Of a DNA stretch of 64,000 bases, positions 41,072 through 49,180 are shown one piece after another. Origin of the DNA: FLUQ01 sp031551515 (lineage in GTDB: Bacteria; Desulfobacterota; Desulfovibrionia; Desulfovibrionales; Desulfovibrionaceae). The notes under the pieces were generated by a model. The model saw only the letters and a program-made list of their open reading frames with translations. It did not search any database and had not been told where the DNA came from. Positions within the stretch are counted from its first letter, which is position 1, and the number at the start of each line of letters is the position of its first letter. Location: the NCBI GenBank assembly GCA_031551515.1, contig JAVBNL010000011.1:85329-149328 (forward strand). The letters are read 5' to 3'. The translations under genes and the position numbers were made by a program.

Positions 41072-41968
41072 TTACTGCATCGGAAAGCGTTCGGTAAGTT
41101 TCGGAACGTTGTCCCCGCTCAGCGTGATCTGCACGGAAGCCACGTCGGACAACTGGATGTTGGCGGGCAGCACAAAGACGGTGTTGACCCGTTTGTAGCT
41201 GTTTATCCGAAAACTCAGGTCAGCGCGGTCCACCTGGGTGACCTCGGTCACGACGCCCGCGCCCGTCACCACGGCCAGCGTGGCCCGCCCGTTCAGAAGC
41301 AGTTGCGGGTCCTGGTTGTTCAGGTCGAAGGAAATGCGAATGCGCGTGGCGCCGATGGCGCGCAGCGTCACGTTGGAAATCTTCGCCGGGTGCGCGCCGT
41401 CTTCGCCGTCAACGCTCGTCCCGTTTTGCCGGGCAAGCCCGGCCTGGGCGGAAGACGCCGTCCCCGGCGCGGCCTGTGCGGCCGCCGTGGCGTTTGCCGC
41501 CAAAAGGGATGTTGCCGCGCGGGTCTGGTTGGCCTGCGCGGGGGGCACCGTCCCCGGCCCGGCCTGGGCGGCGGTGGCGTTGGCGGGCCGGGGCGCGACA
41601 ACGCTGCTGACGCTGCTCACCCCGTTCGCGCCGGCAGGTCCGGCCGCTACCGCAACGCCCGTGCCGTTGCCGGCAAGGCGGTTCTGGCTGACTTCCTGAA
41701 TTTTTTCAAGATAGGCCAGCGGCTCGAGGCGGCGGCGCATCTCCGCGAGCTGGCGTTCCAGGTCGCGGTTTTCTTCCTGCGCTTCGTAGTATTTTTTCCG
41801 ATAGTTGTGCGCCAGAAAGCTCGCAGTGACGCAGCCTGCAACGATCAAAGCCAGGAGACCGAATAGAAGTTTGAGCCAAAAAGCCCGCAACCGAAAGCGG
41901 CGGACCCCGCAATCGTCCCGCATCAGCAGCACGCTGTATACGGTTTGCTTTTTAATGACCGGCTTCAT
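41072..41968 (-). CDS. Membrane-anchored coiled-coil protein of unknown function
   Basis: 298 residues. A short basic N-terminus is followed by one membrane helix (LLFGLLALIVAGCVTASFLA), a periplasmic coiled coil (YYEAQEENRDLERQLAEMRRRLEPLAYLEKIQEV), a long Ala/Pro/Gln/Asn low-complexity linker, and a C-terminal beta domain (ISNVTLRAIGATRIRISFDLNNQDPQLLLNGRATLAVVTGAG ... PANIQLSDVASVQITLSGD). It resembles envelope-spanning periplasmic proteins. Its start overlaps the stop of the L,D-transpeptidase gene (ATGA), which strongly suggests partners. The terminal beta domain may touch the wall or the enzyme (inference). No family is named. Confidence 0.72.
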   Translation of the reverse strand: MKPVIKKQTVYSVLLMRDDCGVRRFRLRAFWLKLLFGLLALIVAGCVTASFLAHNYRKKYYEAQEENRDLERQLAEMRRRLEPLAYLEKIQEVSQNRLAGNGTGVAVAAGPAGANGVSSVSSVVAPRPANATAAQAGPGTVPPAQANQTRAATSLLAANATAAAQAAPGTASSAQAGLARQNGTSVDGEDGAHPAKISNVTLRAIGATRIRISFDLNNQDPQLLLNGRATLAVVTGAGVVTEVTQVDRADLSFRINSYKRVNTVFVLPANIQLSDVASVQITLSGDNVPKLTERFPMQ

Positions 41969-43674
41969 GGCGTCATTGGGCTCCAGTCTTCCTGCACGAT
42001 GCGCCAGGAAGCGCCGGAACGCTTCAGGCGCAGGGTTTTGACACCTTTGTCGGAAAAGCCGCTCTTGTCGGCATAGTCTTGGTACATGTCGGCCGTAATG
42101 CCGCTTGTGGTCACCGCAATGCGCAAATTGGTCAGCTTAACCCGCTTGGGAGCGGCCTTGCCCCACACGGCGCGCTTGTGCGATTCAATGGCGTCGGCGC
42201 CTTTGCGTTCGCCCTGCACCGCTTTTTTATCATAGCAGGCCATATACTCTTTACGGTCGCCGCGTTCCCAGGCTTTGCGCCAATTCTCAATGAACGCCGC
42301 GCCGTCGGCGGCCGCTTTTTCCAGATCAGCGGCGGGATCCGGCTTCGCGGGGGACGCGGCCCCCGGCGCGGGCTTCGCCGTTGCAACGGACGCGGCGGGC
42401 GCCGGCGCCGTTTTAACAGAAGCTTCAGGCGCTTTCACCGGCGCGGGCGGGGCCGCTTGCGGGGCTTGCGCCACCTGTATGGCAGGCGCGGCCTGGACGG
42501 GCTTGGCAGGCACGGCCTGTGCGACGGGCGCTTCAGGCGCTTTGGGCGGTGCGGCAGGCGTTGCCGCAGGCTGAGCCTGGGCAATCTGCGTGACGGGCTG
42601 AGCCGGTTTTTCCGGTTTCGCGGCCTGCGCCAGGGGCGCGGTATCTTCTTCGCTGCGGGGGTTGGCTTCCGCATGGCCCGTGGCCGCGTCGCCAAGGGCC
42701 GCGGTCAGGGTGCCGTCAAGGCGCGGTTCCCATTCCATGCCCACGATGCGCAAATCCCCACGGCCGTCGCGCTGCCAGTACAAGCGGCGCACGCCCTGGG
42801 TGGAAAGGTTGGGCGCGCGGTAATCCTGATGAAACCAGGTCACCCAATAACCGGGCCCCTGCAGGGCCTGCACGTTGTGCACCTTGGTCTCTATCCAGGG
42901 CAGCTGTTTGAACAGCCGCTCTTTCTGCGCCCGGAAAGCGGAAAAATTTTCGCCCTGGGCCATGCTGTACGCCTCAGGGTCGTAATAATCGAACATGGCC
43001 TTTGAGCGGTTTCCCCAGGCCTTGGCCCAGGCCACGGTCTTTTTTTCCAGCGAGGCCAGCAGGGTTCTGTCCTGCGGCGAGGGCGCCGGGCTGAAATTGA
43101 CCGCGGAAGCCAGCGCCACCGGGGTGCCCGGCAGCAGGTTCTTGCCCAAAACCGCGATATCGCCGTTGTTCATGGCGACGCAGCCCTGGGTTTCTTTGGG
43201 TATGATCGGCGTGCCCCGGCCGTGTATCCAGATGCCGTAACCGGTTTTCTTGCGCAGCCGGTCCACGGGGTTGGGGTAGTTCAGCGTATAGGCTTCGTTG
43301 CCGTATTTGGTGAAATCAAGGCCGGAAGCAAGCCGTTGCGAAACGAAATAAATGCCTTCGGGCGTTTTCAGGTCGCCGCGCACCAGTTTGTCGCCATCCG
43401 CCTGGCCGGTGGTGCAGGCGTATTCGTTCGCGATGCGCAACGGGCTTTGGCGCTCAAAAAGAAAAAGAGTCTGGCGGGTTTTATCAACCGCAACCAGACG
43501 GGACGGGGTCGTGGCGTGCCCCACGATCTGGGCTTGCCACCCGGCTGCCGGAACAGACACTGCTGCCGCATCGCGCCTTTTGTCAGTTTGGGCGGCAAAA
43601 GACGCGGAAGGCAAAAGCACCGCCGCGAGTGTAATACCGATCCAGACGCGAAGACAACACAGGAATTTCGTCAT
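41965..43674 (-). CDS. L,D-transpeptidase (YkuD) with two NTF2-like domains
   Basis: 569 residues with signal MTKFLCCLRVWIGITLAAVLLPSASFAA. The YkuD core spans about residues 57-190: RLVAVDKTRQTLFLFERQ opening and the catalytic HGRGTPIIPKETQGCVAMNN with His151 and Cys165. A first NTF2/SnoaL-like domain (about 205-325) and a second at the C-terminus (FIENWRKAWERGDRKEYMACYDKKAVQGERKG) flank a Pro/Ala/Gln-rich linker. This resembles 'Cds6-type' L,D-transpeptidases. It would crosslink peptidoglycan or attach lipoproteins. The stop overlaps the coiled-coil partner gene by four bases. Confidence 0.9.
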   Translation of the reverse strand: MTKFLCCLRVWIGITLAAVLLPSASFAAQTDKRRDAAAVSVPAAGWQAQIVGHATTPSRLVAVDKTRQTLFLFERQSPLRIANEYACTTGQADGDKLVRGDLKTPEGIYFVSQRLASGLDFTKYGNEAYTLNYPNPVDRLRKKTGYGIWIHGRGTPIIPKETQGCVAMNNGDIAVLGKNLLPGTPVALASAVNFSPAPSPQDRTLLASLEKKTVAWAKAWGNRSKAMFDYYDPEAYSMAQGENFSAFRAQKERLFKQLPWIETKVHNVQALQGPGYWVTWFHQDYRAPNLSTQGVRRLYWQRDGRGDLRIVGMEWEPRLDGTLTAALGDAATGHAEANPRSEEDTAPLAQAAKPEKPAQPVTQIAQAQPAATPAAPPKAPEAPVAQAVPAKPVQAAPAIQVAQAPQAAPPAPVKAPEASVKTAPAPAASVATAKPAPGAASPAKPDPAADLEKAAADGAAFIENWRKAWERGDRKEYMACYDKKAVQGERKGADAIESHKRAVWGKAAPKRVKLTNLRIAVTTSGITADMYQDYADKSGFSDKGVKTLRLKRSGASWRIVQEDWSPMTP

Positions 43675-43718
43675 GCGGACCCTTCACCACGCCGGCCTGC
43701 GCCGGCAGGTGCCTACTT

Positions 43719-44291
43719 TTACGGGCGTGCAAGCGCCACAAGCTCGGGGCGCGTAAATATCGCGCGCAGCTCGAAACCCGCGGCAAGCAATTGTTCCCGT
43801 CCCCCCTCTCCTCTATCCAACACCGAACATATAACGGCGACGGTAAGGCCAGCGTCCTGCACACGCTTGCATGCCTCTAACACAGACCCGCCAGTGCTGA
43901 CAACATCTTCAAGCATGGCGACGGACTCGCCCGCCTTCACGTTGGCCAGGCCTTCAATATAGCGGCCCGTGCCGTGGTCTTTGATGGATTTGCGCACAAT
44001 AAGCCCGGCCAAAGGGCGGCCCTGCATGTGCGAAAGAACGCTGGTCGCGGAAATGAGCGGGTCCGCGCCCATGGTCATGCCGCCCACCGCCGTTATGGGC
44101 AAATCGGCCAGCATGGCGTTGAACAAAGAGCCTATCAGCCAGGCCCCCTCGGGGTGCAAACTGGTCTGGCGGCAGTCGAAATAATAATCGCTCTTCTTGC
44201 CGGAAGCGAGCGTGAAGTCGCCTTCCATGTACGAGCGCTCCACCAGAATGCGGGCCAGGCGTTTCTTCATAGCCAGAATGTCCATCTTCAT
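43719..44291 (-). CDS. pyrE: Orotate phosphoribosyltransferase
   Basis: 190 residues. It makes OMP from orotate and PRPP in pyrimidine synthesis. Marks: FTLASGKKSDYYFDCRQTSLHPEGA, VGGMTMGADPLISATSVLSHMQGRPLAGLIVRKSIKDHGTGRYIEGL, and the PRPP motif VAMLEDVVSTGGSVLEACKRVQDAGL. The ATG at 44291 has AGGA eight bases upstream. It follows purB on the - strand by 22 bp. Confidence 0.93.
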   Translation of the reverse strand: MKMDILAMKKRLARILVERSYMEGDFTLASGKKSDYYFDCRQTSLHPEGAWLIGSLFNAMLADLPITAVGGMTMGADPLISATSVLSHMQGRPLAGLIVRKSIKDHGTGRYIEGLANVKAGESVAMLEDVVSTGGSVLEACKRVQDAGLTVAVICSVLDRGEGGREQLLAAGFELRAIFTRPELVALARP

Positions 44292-44313
44292 GCGGGGTTT
44301 CCTTTACAATTGC

Positions 44314-45612
44314 CTAGTTTCCGAACACGCGGACAAAAATCATATCTTCGTGGCGCAAATACTCTTTGGGGTCGAAAAGCCCGTCCAGCGTGGCCGGGGC
44401 AAGGCGCGCGGCCACATCGTTATCGGCCCGCACCAGATCGGGGAAAGAGCGCTTCTCCTCCCAGCTTTTCATGGCGATTTTCTGCACCAGCACATAGGCT
44501 TCCTGCCGGGGCATCTTGGCTTCTTCAACCAGGGCGATAAGCACGCGCTGCGAGAAAAAGAGGCCGTACGAGGCCATGAGGTTGCGCTCCATGTTCTCGG
44601 GAATGACGCGCAGGTTTTCCAGCAATTTGGTCAAGCGGCTGAGCACATAGTCGGACAGGATGGTGGAATCGGGCATGATCACCCGCTCCACGGAAGAATG
44701 GCTGATGTCGCGCTCGTGCCACAGCGCCATATTTTCCATGGCCGCCAAGGCGTTGGTGCGGATCAGGCGGGAAAGCCCGGCCATGTTTTCGGCCGAGATG
44801 GGATTCTTTTTGTGCGGCATGGCGGATGAGCCTTTCTGCCCCTTGCTGAACCCTTCTTCCGCTTCCAGCACTTCCGTGCGCTGCAAGTGGCGCAGTTCCA
44901 CGCACAGCCGCTCCACTCCGCCCGCCATCACGGCCAGCGCGGTAAAATAGTGGGCGTAGCGGTCCCGCTGAATGATCTGGGTGGAAACGGGGTCCACGTT
45001 CAGCCCCAGAATTTCGCAGGTGATGCGTTCCACCTCCGGGTCCACCAGGGCATAGGTGCCCACCGCGCCGGAGATCTTGCCCGTGCGGATGCCTTCCACC
45101 GCTTGCGTTACGCGCTCTTTATGCCGCGCGAACTCGGCGTAAAAACCGGCCATTTTCAGGCCGAAACTGGTGGGCTCCGCATGCACGCCGTGGGTGCGGC
45201 CCATGCACAGCTGCCCCTTGGTGCGGTAAGCCAGGTCTTTGATGACCGCCAAGAGGCCGTCCAGGTCTTGCAAAATCATGTTCCCGGCCCGCACAAGCAG
45301 CAGCGCGTTGGCCGTATCCACAATATCCGACGAGGTGCAACCCAGATGGATGAACCGCGCGGCCGGGCCCACCTTTTCTTCCACGGCGGTCAAAAAGGCG
45401 ATGATGTCGTGGCGGGTCTCTTCTTCAATGGCCAGCACGCGGTCCACGTCAAAGTCGGCCTTGGCCTCTATTTCCTGCAACGTAGCGGCATCGATGACGC
45501 CCAGGCGGTTCCAGGCGCGGCACACGGCGATCTCAACTTCCAGCCAGGCGCGCAGGCGGGCTTCAAGGGTCCAAAGCGCGCCCATGGCCGGGCGGGTGTA
45601 ACGGTCGATCAT
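44314..45612 (-). CDS. purB: Adenylosuccinate lyase
   Basis: 432 residues. It splits SAICAR and adenylosuccinate in purine synthesis. Signature SSAMPHKKNPISAENMAGLSRL near residue 264, and other family stretches: RHDIIAFLTAVEEKVG, HLGCTSSDIVDTANALLL, RTHGVHAEPTSFGLKMAGFYAEFARH (catalytic His side) and DISHSSVERVIMPDSTILSDYVL. AAGGAG lies ahead of the ATG. Together with pyrE it forms a two-gene nucleotide unit. Confidence 0.96.
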   Translation of the reverse strand: MIDRYTRPAMGALWTLEARLRAWLEVEIAVCRAWNRLGVIDAATLQEIEAKADFDVDRVLAIEEETRHDIIAFLTAVEEKVGPAARFIHLGCTSSDIVDTANALLLVRAGNMILQDLDGLLAVIKDLAYRTKGQLCMGRTHGVHAEPTSFGLKMAGFYAEFARHKERVTQAVEGIRTGKISGAVGTYALVDPEVERITCEILGLNVDPVSTQIIQRDRYAHYFTALAVMAGGVERLCVELRHLQRTEVLEAEEGFSKGQKGSSAMPHKKNPISAENMAGLSRLIRTNALAAMENMALWHERDISHSSVERVIMPDSTILSDYVLSRLTKLLENLRVIPENMERNLMASYGLFFSQRVLIALVEEAKMPRQEAYVLVQKIAMKSWEEKRSFPDLVRADNDVAARLAPATLDGLFDPKEYLRHEDMIFVRVFGN

Positions 45613-45683
45613 AACGACTCCTTAGAACGGCAAATTACTGATACTTGCCGCCTCTTGCAAGCCGTTTTCCATGACCGGCAGGG

Positions 45684-47102
45684 TCAGCGGGCGCACGATT
45701 CCCCGCGCCCGCAACCGCGTGGAATGCGGAAGAAAAGCAGGCCGCTGAGCATGCAGAAAAGGCCCACGGCCACGAAGACGTTGCCGAAACCGCTCAAAAA
45801 TTCGGCCCGCGAAGGCGTCACCCCGTATGACGCCATAAAAGCGTGCATCAATGACGCGGCGAAAGATATACCCATGCCGGAAGAAACCTGCATGACCACG
45901 GAAAGCAACATGTTGCCGCCGCCCGCTTCTTTGTTCGACAGGTCGATGAGGGTGACGGAATTCATGGCCGCGTATTGCATGGAGTTGACGATGCCGTAGG
46001 CGGTCAGCAGCAAAAGCAGCGCCGCATAGGGCATGGCCGGGCCGATGGAACGGAACGAGATGAAAAAAGCGCCCAACACCATGGTGTTGACGGTCAAAAA
46101 TGCCCGGAAGCCGAACCGCTCGATCAAGCGGTTGATGTAGCGCTTACCGATGAAACTGGCCAAGGCCAGCGGGACCATGGTCATGCCCGCCTTGAAAGGA
46201 GAAAACCCCACGCCCAGCTGCAACAGCAGCGGCAGCAGAAAAGGCACTGTCCGCGAGCCCAGGCGCGAAACCATGTTGCCCACAATGCCCACGCTGAAAC
46301 TGGGGACGCGGAACAGGGCCGGGTCGAACAGCGGGTTTTGCGTATGCAGGGAACGGACCCAATAAAAAGCCGAAAGAGCCGCGCCGAACCCGGCCGCCGC
46401 CAGACTCTGAACAAGCGAAAGGCCCAGGCCCCGCCCTTCCGCCGCGACGGAAAAAAGGACCACGGCCGAACCGAACAGCAGAAAGCCGCGCGCGTCAAAA
46501 GGCGTGATTTCGCCCTCTCCGGGCAGTTCGGGCATGAAGCGCAACGCCAACAGGCCGCCCGCAAGCCCCACCGGCAGGTTGATCAGAAAAATCCAGTGCC
46601 AGGAAGCGTATTGCACCAAAAGGCCGCCCGCCGCCGGGCCCAGCAGCGGTCCCACCAGACCGGGTATGGTGATGAAACTGAGCACCTGCACCAGCTGGCT
46701 GCGCGGAAACGCCCGAATGGCGGAAAGCCGCCCCACGGGCACCATCAGCGCGCCGCCCGCGCCCTGGATCACGCGGGACAGAACGAGCAGGCCCAAATTG
46801 GGCGAAGCCGCGCAACAGAGTGAACCGAAGGTGAACAAAAAAACCGCCCACACAAAAACCCGCTTGCTGCCGAAACGGTCCGCCAGCCAGCCGGATGCGG
46901 GTATGACCACGGCCGCCGTCAGCATATAGGTGACCACGATCGACTGCGCGTGCAGGGGGGAAACGTTAAGCCCCGCCGCAATGCCGGGCAGGGCCGTGTT
47001 CAAAATGGTGCCGTCAAGGCGCTGCATGAAAAAAGCGACGGCCACCAGCCAGGGCAAGATTCTTGCCGCGCCGGGGCTCAATATATCGGAAGAAAGTTTC
47101 AT
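45684..47102 (-). CDS. MFS drug-efflux transporter (DHA2, MdtD-like)
   Basis: 472 residues, 14 membrane helices by eye. The DHA2 motif set: VAVAFFMQRLDGTILNTALPGIAAGLNVSP (helix 1, D-x-T-I-x-N-x-A-L-P), SGWLADRFGSKRVFVWAVFLFTFGSLCCAAS (motif A), LLVLSRVIQGAGGALMVPVGR (motif B), and ITIPGLVGPLLGPAAGGLL with motif C. MdtD of E. coli is the closest in style (helix 1 phrase Q-x-L-D-x-T-I-x-N). Start ATG 47102 rather than GTG 47108. Upstream is a good promoter with a perfect palindrome, so it is probably regulated. Confidence 0.9.
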   Translation of the reverse strand: MKLSSDILSPGAARILPWLVAVAFFMQRLDGTILNTALPGIAAGLNVSPLHAQSIVVTYMLTAAVVIPASGWLADRFGSKRVFVWAVFLFTFGSLCCAASPNLGLLVLSRVIQGAGGALMVPVGRLSAIRAFPRSQLVQVLSFITIPGLVGPLLGPAAGGLLVQYASWHWIFLINLPVGLAGGLLALRFMPELPGEGEITPFDARGFLLFGSAVVLFSVAAEGRGLGLSLVQSLAAAGFGAALSAFYWVRSLHTQNPLFDPALFRVPSFSVGIVGNMVSRLGSRTVPFLLPLLLQLGVGFSPFKAGMTMVPLALASFIGKRYINRLIERFGFRAFLTVNTMVLGAFFISFRSIGPAMPYAALLLLLTAYGIVNSMQYAAMNSVTLIDLSNKEAGGGNMLLSVVMQVSSGMGISFAASLMHAFMASYGVTPSRAEFLSGFGNVFVAVGLFCMLSGLLFFRIPRGCGRGESCAR

Positions 47103-47114
47103 AACCACGCTCTA

Positions 47115-47128
47115 AGCGCATATGCGCT
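47115..47128. promoter_or_regulatory. Operator palindrome AGCGCATATGCGCT
   Basis: A perfect 14-bp palindrome between the -10 box and the MFS transporter start, at or just after the likely transcription start. A repressor site is the simplest reading (TetR/MarR-like). No regulator gene is adjacent. Confidence 0.5.
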
Positions 47129-47135
47129 ACCCAAT

Positions 47136-47163
47136 AGCATAGCGCGGCATGGGCCGCGGTCAA
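47136..47163 (-). promoter_or_regulatory. Promoter of the MFS transporter
   Basis: On the - strand TTGACC (47163-47158) and TATGCT (47141-47136) are separated by 16 bp, ahead of the start at 47102. Confidence 0.6.
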
Positions 47164-47173
47164 GACGCGGGCG

Positions 47174-47202
47174 AAAAAAAAGCCGGACGAATTTCGTCCG
47201 GC
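47174..47202 (-). terminator. Terminator after the FmdB-type gene
   Basis: GCCGGACGA (47182-47190) pairs perfectly with TCGTCCGGC (47194-47202) around 3 nt. On the - strand it is followed by TTTTTTTTC. A REP-like inverted pair lies between it and the gene. Confidence 0.75.
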
Positions 47203-47240
47203 CCAAATTGATGGCAAACCTTGTAAAAGACGGAAAGCAT

Positions 47241-47340
47241 CTGGATTCCCGCCTGCGCGGGAATGACGGGTGTGTGCGCGAAGCTTGCGGCACAGGGCTT
47301 CGCATCCCCGGACGTCATCCCCGCGAAGGCGGGGATCCAG
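47241..47340. repeat. Pair of inverted REP-like repeats
   Basis: CTGGATTCCCGC...GGGAATGACG (47241-47268) and CGTCATCCCCGC...GGGGATCCAG (47313-47340) are inverted copies of a palindromic unit common in many proteobacterial genomes (the GTCATTCCCGC...GGAATCCAG type). Each has its own stem; as a pair they can form a long one. They lie between the MFS and FmdB-type genes, in the 3' region of the latter. Confidence 0.75.
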
Positions 47341-47350
47341 GTTTTTCGTG

Positions 47351-47737
47351 TCAGTCGGCCGCTTTGGCGGTCTTGGCCGGGGCGCCCGGTGCGGCCGGTT
47401 TTTCGCTTTTGGCAGCCGAAGCGGAAGCTTCCGCTTTGGGCGCGGAAGATGCGGAAGAGTCACTCGAACCGCTTGAAGCGGCCGCGCTGCCCGCGTCGGT
47501 CAAAGCCGCGTCCGAAGAGCCGGTCGCGCCTGTCGCGTTGGTCCCTTCGTTCTTGCGGTTGCCGTATTCGGTCACGTACCAGCCGCCGCCCTTGAGCATG
47601 AACGTAGTGTTCGAAATAAGCCGCTCCGCCTGGCCCTTGCATGAAGGGCAGGGCAGGCTGCGAATGTCGTCGGCGTGTTTGTGCCACTCTTCAAACGTTT
47701 TGCCGCACGAGGCGCATTGGTATTCGTAAATGGGCAT
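47351..47737 (-). CDS. FmdB-type zinc-ribbon protein
   Basis: 128 residues. The first 60 form the FmdB/CxxC_CxxC regulatory zinc ribbon: MPIYEYQCASCGKTFEEWHKH and LPCPSCKGQAERLISNTTFMLKGGGW, two CxxC pairs as in the family. The last 70 residues are an Ala/Ser/Lys/Pro low-complexity tail ending AKTAKAAD, which is not conserved. Members are common and their role is unknown; some are near formamidase or methylamine genes, absent here. Confidence 0.88.
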   Translation of the reverse strand: MPIYEYQCASCGKTFEEWHKHADDIRSLPCPSCKGQAERLISNTTFMLKGGGWYVTEYGNRKNEGTNATGATGSSDAALTDAGSAAASSGSSDSSASSAPKAEASASAAKSEKPAAPGAPAKTAKAAD

Positions 47738-47810
47738 GAGGCATCACCTTCACAAAATTCTGTTCTGAAAACGTAAGCAGCGAAAACATTGTGTCAATGC
47801 GGGCCGAGTG

Positions 47811-47844
47811 CAAAACGCAAAGCCTGCGGCAAAACACCGCAGGC
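47811..47844 (-). terminator. Hairpins downstream of the 36-residue gene
   Basis: On the - strand GCCTGCGG and CCGCAGGC (47844-47837 and 47829-47822) form a perfect 8-bp stem with a T-rich tail (TTTGCGTTTT). A second stem at 47885-47902 (TCCGGC/GCCGGA) lies between it and the gene. Confidence 0.5.
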
Positions 47845-47916
47845 ATTCACCGGCACAATATATGGCTGTAACGGTTTTTCGCTCTCCGGCAAAAGCGCCG
47901 GAAGGCGAACGGCCCT

Positions 47917-48027
47917 TTACGCCTTTTTGGCGGCCTTGGCTTCGCGGATGCGCTGCTTCAGGCGTTCTTCACGGCGTTTGCGGCGGCGGTCCAGCTCTTT
48001 ATGGCGCTCGATCTTCTTGTGGGACAT
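47917..48027 (-). CDS. 36-residue basic protein
   Basis: MSHKKIERHKELDRRRKRREER followed by LKQRIREAKAAKKA, of which half the residues are Lys or Arg and which is wholly helical by eye. The ribosome site AAGGAG is six bases ahead of the ATG and the promoter match is good. No known fold, no Cys. It could bind RNA or the ribosome, given its charge pattern, but this is inference. Small basic proteins of this sort are often missed because they are short. Confidence 0.75.
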   Translation of the reverse strand: MSHKKIERHKELDRRRKRREERLKQRIREAKAAKKA

Positions 48028-48062
48028 GGTCTGCTCCTTAACGTATCTGCGTAAAGGGGTAT

Positions 48063-48091
48063 TCGATAGCCCAGCGCGCCGACTTTGTAAA
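48063..48091 (-). promoter_or_regulatory. Promoter of the 36-residue gene
   Basis: On the - strand TTTACA (48091-48086), a 17-bp spacer and TATCGA (48068-48063), about 36 bp ahead of its ATG. Confidence 0.55.
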
Positions 48092-48100
48092 GAGAGATTG

Positions 48101-48114
48101 CCCGCTTAAGCGGG
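48101..48114. promoter_or_regulatory. Palindrome CCCGCTTAAGCGGG ahead of the LysR gene
   Basis: Perfect 14-bp palindrome in the divergent region between the small basic protein gene and the LysR gene. It could be an autoregulatory site, or a short hairpin. Confidence 0.45.
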
Positions 48115-48168
48115 AATTTGCCTCACCCGCGGCAATGCCGTATACGAAAAGGAGCGGCGGAATTCACA

Positions 48169-49068
48169 ATGCGCGTCAATCTGAACCAGCTATGCGTTTT
48201 TTATCTGGCGGCCCGGCACAAGAGTATGGTGCTGACGGCCAAGGCTTTGTACGTCTCGCCGCCCGCCGTGACCATGCAGATCAAGAAACTTGAGAAGTGG
48301 CTCGGGTTTCCCGTTTTCGAGCGCGGCTCCGGCGAGTTGCGGCTTACCGAGCGAGGCCGGTCGCTATACGAGGCCGTGGAACCGACGTTCAAGAACCTCG
48401 ACGCGCTGGAACGGGAAATACAAGACCTAGTGCAGGCGGAGGAAGGCGAGATCCGTCTCGGTTCGCACCATCTGCCGGCCAACTACCATCTGCCGGCCAT
48501 GCTTGAGCGGGTGCGGGCGGCATGCCCGAAGCTCAAAGTGCGGATGGAACTCGGCACCCAGGATACGCTTCTTGAAAAACTGTTCCGGCAAGAGCTGGAC
48601 TTGGTGCTCATTCTCGACAAGCCCGCGCCGGGCACCCGGTGCGTGCCGCTTTTTGACGAGGACTGGCCGCTGGTGACCGCCGCCGACGGCGAACTGGGCG
48701 CGATTGAAGAAATTTCCGCCAAAGACCTGGCTGCCATACCGCTTATCGTGCAACAGCAGGGAACGGGCGCCCTGCGCACCGTGCTCAACTATCTCTCCCG
48801 TCACAATGTGCGGCCCAATATCCTGCTTGATAACCTCAGTTCGGACGTCATCAAACAATTTTTACGCACGATGCGGGCGGCTGCCTTTATCGGCCGCTTT
48901 ATTGTGCAACAAGAACTGGATGAAGGCGTTTTCCGCGAAATCAAAGTGACCGAAGGCCCTCCGGTCTGCCGTTTTTATCTGGCCTATCCCGACAATCAGC
49001 ATACGCCCGCAAAAGTCAAAAACTTTCTCGCCGCCGTTGCGGAGTTCTCTCCGGACCTTCGCCGATAG
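48169..49068 (+). CDS. LysR-type transcriptional regulator
   Basis: 299 residues. The N-terminal winged helix reads NLNQLCVFYLAARHKSMVLTAKALYVSPPAVTMQIKKLEKWLGFPVFERGSGELRLTERG, the typical LTTR pattern (SPPAVTMQIKKLE recognition helix, F-x-R). The C-terminal effector domain has EGEIRLGSHHLPANYHLPAMLERVRAACP and a ligand half near the end. The next gene downstream is a membrane permease with an operator-like array ahead of it, so this LTTR probably controls the permease and sulfotransferase (inference). The start at 48169 gives MRVNLNQL. The inducer is not known. Confidence 0.92.
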   Translation: MRVNLNQLCVFYLAARHKSMVLTAKALYVSPPAVTMQIKKLEKWLGFPVFERGSGELRLTERGRSLYEAVEPTFKNLDALEREIQDLVQAEEGEIRLGSHHLPANYHLPAMLERVRAACPKLKVRMELGTQDTLLEKLFRQELDLVLILDKPAPGTRCVPLFDEDWPLVTAADGELGAIEEISAKDLAAIPLIVQQQGTGALRTVLNYLSRHNVRPNILLDNLSSDVIKQFLRTMRAAAFIGRFIVQQELDEGVFREIKVTEGPPVCRFYLAYPDNQHTPAKVKNFLAAVAEFSPDLRR

Positions 49069-49126
49069 TAACCCGCAACATCTCATCCTCGCTCACTATT
49101 TCCCCCCCGTCGCGCAGGCGTGTCGC

Positions 49127-49175
49127 ATATCGGTTAAATTTTTCTTAATCGATATTAACTTTAAATATTATCGAT
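49127..49175. promoter_or_regulatory. LysR-type operator array ahead of the permease gene
   Basis: ATATCGGTTAA (49127-49137) and TTAATCGATAT (49145-49155) are inverted with one mismatch, and a further TATCGAT at 49169-49175 forms a second inverted pair with the middle site ATCGATA. Such overlapping half-sites, with the last just above a -35 box, are what LTTRs use for activation. Confidence 0.6.
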
Positions 49176-49180
49176 TTGGA

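Noticed and set aside
42300..42660. Ala/Pro-rich repeats in the L,D-transpeptidase read as a tandem DNA repeat
   Set aside because: The codons vary and the unit length is irregular. It is a low-complexity linker, not a tandem repeat.
44887..45999. Open frame of 370 codons antisense to purB and the MFS gene
   Set aside because: It spans two genes with solid identities and has no ribosome site or domain.
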